A DNA stretch of 64,000 bases from Theobroma cacao (lineage: Eukaryota; Streptophyta; Magnoliopsida; Malvales; Malvaceae), in assembly GCF_000208745.1 (NCBI RefSeq), contig NC_030851.1, forward strand, positions 11,183,616-11,247,615. The letters are read 5' to 3'. Below are positions 62,801-64,000 of this stretch, piece after piece. Below the pieces are notes generated by a model. It made no database searches, had not been told where the DNA came from, and saw only the letters and a list, made by a program, of their open reading frames with translations. The position numbers and the translations under genes are program-made. The first letter of the stretch is position 1, and the number at the start of each line of letters is the position of its first letter.

Positions 62801-64000
62801 CTCAGGAAGCCAATTGAGAGAACAAAACAGTACAGAAACAGTCACAACATAATTCAAAAAGTTAAATAGCAAACAAGTTTCAGAAAGTGTATAGAATGAA
62901 ATAAAATAAAAAGAAAAGCTATCACATGATCAATGCATCTGCCAAAATCTCATTGCCTAGCCCACCAATGTGGTGTTAAGTCAGGTTAAAAGCAAAGAAT
63001 GAGTGCATGAACAAAGAAGCTTGTAATAGATTAAAGAAAATGAATGTGAGGTAAAATGTGCATGTAAAACAAACATACTAACCAATATAGAGAGAAAATG
63101 CAAAATAAGATTCTGCTACATCCAAGGATCTTTGCATGTAACACTGTCAAAGTTATGATTTCTAGAAGCTAAAATCTCCTCATAAAATGATTGAATACTA
63201 GATGAAGCTTATTTACCACTGCTCATCAGAGAACCCACCAGGAAAAATGACTAAAATACCATCATATGTTTCAGCCTTCAATCCCAATGTGAGAACAGCC
63301 AGAACACGTTGAAAATTGTTCTGTAACCTGCTTCTACATGTTCATAAATACTAAGAAGTTCTTGCAACTAAAAATCACGAGTCTCAATACAATGTATATA
63401 TTTTCCTCAGAGATAGGGTTATCATGAATCACCCATCAAATGAATATGTTCTGCTTACCGATTTTCCTCTGTAACCATGTTCACATTAATTTATGACCTA
63501 GTCTTCTACATCTCACCCTTTCTCATCATTCTTTAGCTTCTTCATATACCATGCTTTAGACATTAAGGGGAAGAGGATGAATAATACAGAAGAATGATAC
63601 AATGATAATATGATTTATTTGTGACCTTTATATTTCATAACATAGGAACTTGCCTGTGTATACAGCTACTCCACAAGCCCATTCTGTGTTCCTTAAGTAG
63701 CATGACTGAAGAATTGTGTTTTTTATGGTTAAAGGACATACATCATTATCAATAAATGGAGGAAACAGACGCAGATTAGCATCAAATCTTCTAATATCTT
63801 TATCTGGATTTGGACACTCAATAACACCCTGAAAAAGAAGATAGAACATGTAAAGATCACAAATACACGTACATTAGTGTGCATCTAAAACACACAACAA
63901 TTTTGAATTTATGGTACTTAAAAGAAATCTTGCCTTGATTTTATGAAGCAATTCAAAATCTATTCCCATGCAAGCAGAGGGTATTACCCTTGTCTTCAGA
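50854..64000 (-). CDS. ALA2: ALA2-type P4-ATPase (phospholipid flippase), C-terminal 944 aa
   Basis: 21 exons on the minus strand, 5' to 3': 63934-64000 (continues off-window), 63654-63828, 62500-62666, 61526-61630, 60693-60790, 60192-60334, 59111-59207, 58848-58957, 58594-58758, 57824-57978, 57619-57699, 57378-57498, 56520-56626, 55524-55655, 54017-54170, 53333-53450, 53051-53224, 52837-52888, 52043-52170, 51557-51707, 50854-51189. Phases close throughout. It has the phosphorylation loop [23 protein letters not shown] (nucleotide binding), [32 protein letters not shown] and the C-terminal membrane region, ending [10 protein letters not shown]. Known role: P-type ATPase flipping aminophospholipids, partnered with ALIS (CDC50) proteins, in endomembranes. 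The family is about 1,100 aa, so roughly 160 N-terminal residues lie beyond the window. The first two introns use GC donors. Confidence 0.95.
57050..57370. repeat. Three-copy about 106-bp tandem repeat in an ALA2 intron
   Basis: Units starting at about 57051, 57157 and 57262, each 'cattgacctagatatg(a/t)gaa' to 'ttgtatgaaaatga', differing at a few bases. It lies between the exons at 56520 and 57378, a few bases from the splice donor of the latter. Confidence 0.9.

Overview
This is nuclear DNA of a flowering plant, almost certainly a eudicot. It is AT-rich, its genes carry many short exons and GT-AG introns, and it contains plant-specific families (RR-type CCCH zinc finger, type I non-specific lipid-transfer protein, clade-F-like PP2C, plant TPX2, an ALA2-like flippase). 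Chromovirus and Copia retrotransposons fill the gene-poor middle. The species cannot be fixed from sequence alone. Two assembly scars are present: one N at 19605, and 32 Ns inside a poly-C run at 46927-46958.

Left gene block (1-8200). The 3' part of a RING1-type Polycomb E3 ubiquitin ligase gene runs on the + strand (89-2688, six exons visible, N-terminus off the window). It converges on a complete 18-exon TPX2 gene on the minus strand (3518-7888, 726 aa), whose exon phases all close. Upstream of TPX2 lie two exact matches to the mitosis-specific MSA element, consistent with G2/M expression of this spindle-assembly factor.

Repeat block (about 8770-37640). In order: a decayed minus-strand Copia element with three LTR copies (8774-12901); a small foldback/MITE-like element (13064-13311); a LINE reverse-transcriptase fragment that stops exactly at a CACTA-like terminus (13823-14080 / 14081); an LTR plus exact initiator-tRNA primer-binding site without recognisable coding (about 15261-15972); an older repeat with tandem arrays (about 17740-21900) split by a 2.85-kb solo LTR (18891-21743, target duplication GTTTT); a Ty3/gypsy chromovirus on the minus strand (23088-33269, two about 2.5-kb LTRs, target duplication CATAT, broken gag-pol and chromodomain); and a plus-strand chimera of two different Copia pol genes (33580-37390). 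Nothing here looks able to move by itself.

Right gene block (38100-64000). A two-exon type I nsLTP (38135-38575), a five-exon PP2C phosphatase (41806-45032, 283 aa) and a single-exon tandem CCCH zinc-finger gene (47116-48213, 365 aa) lie on the + strand. An ALA2-type P4-ATPase fills 50854 to the window edge on the minus strand (21 exons, 944 C-terminal residues, N-terminus off the window). Its first two visible introns both use GC rather than GT donors.

The genes do not form a pathway or operon; they are independent plant genes separated by transposons. I found no convincing novel biological system. The most interesting signals are the paired MSA sites, the two consecutive GC-AG introns, a cluster of CTGCAG-centred palindromes in the solo LTR, and the nested/chimeric retroelement structures.
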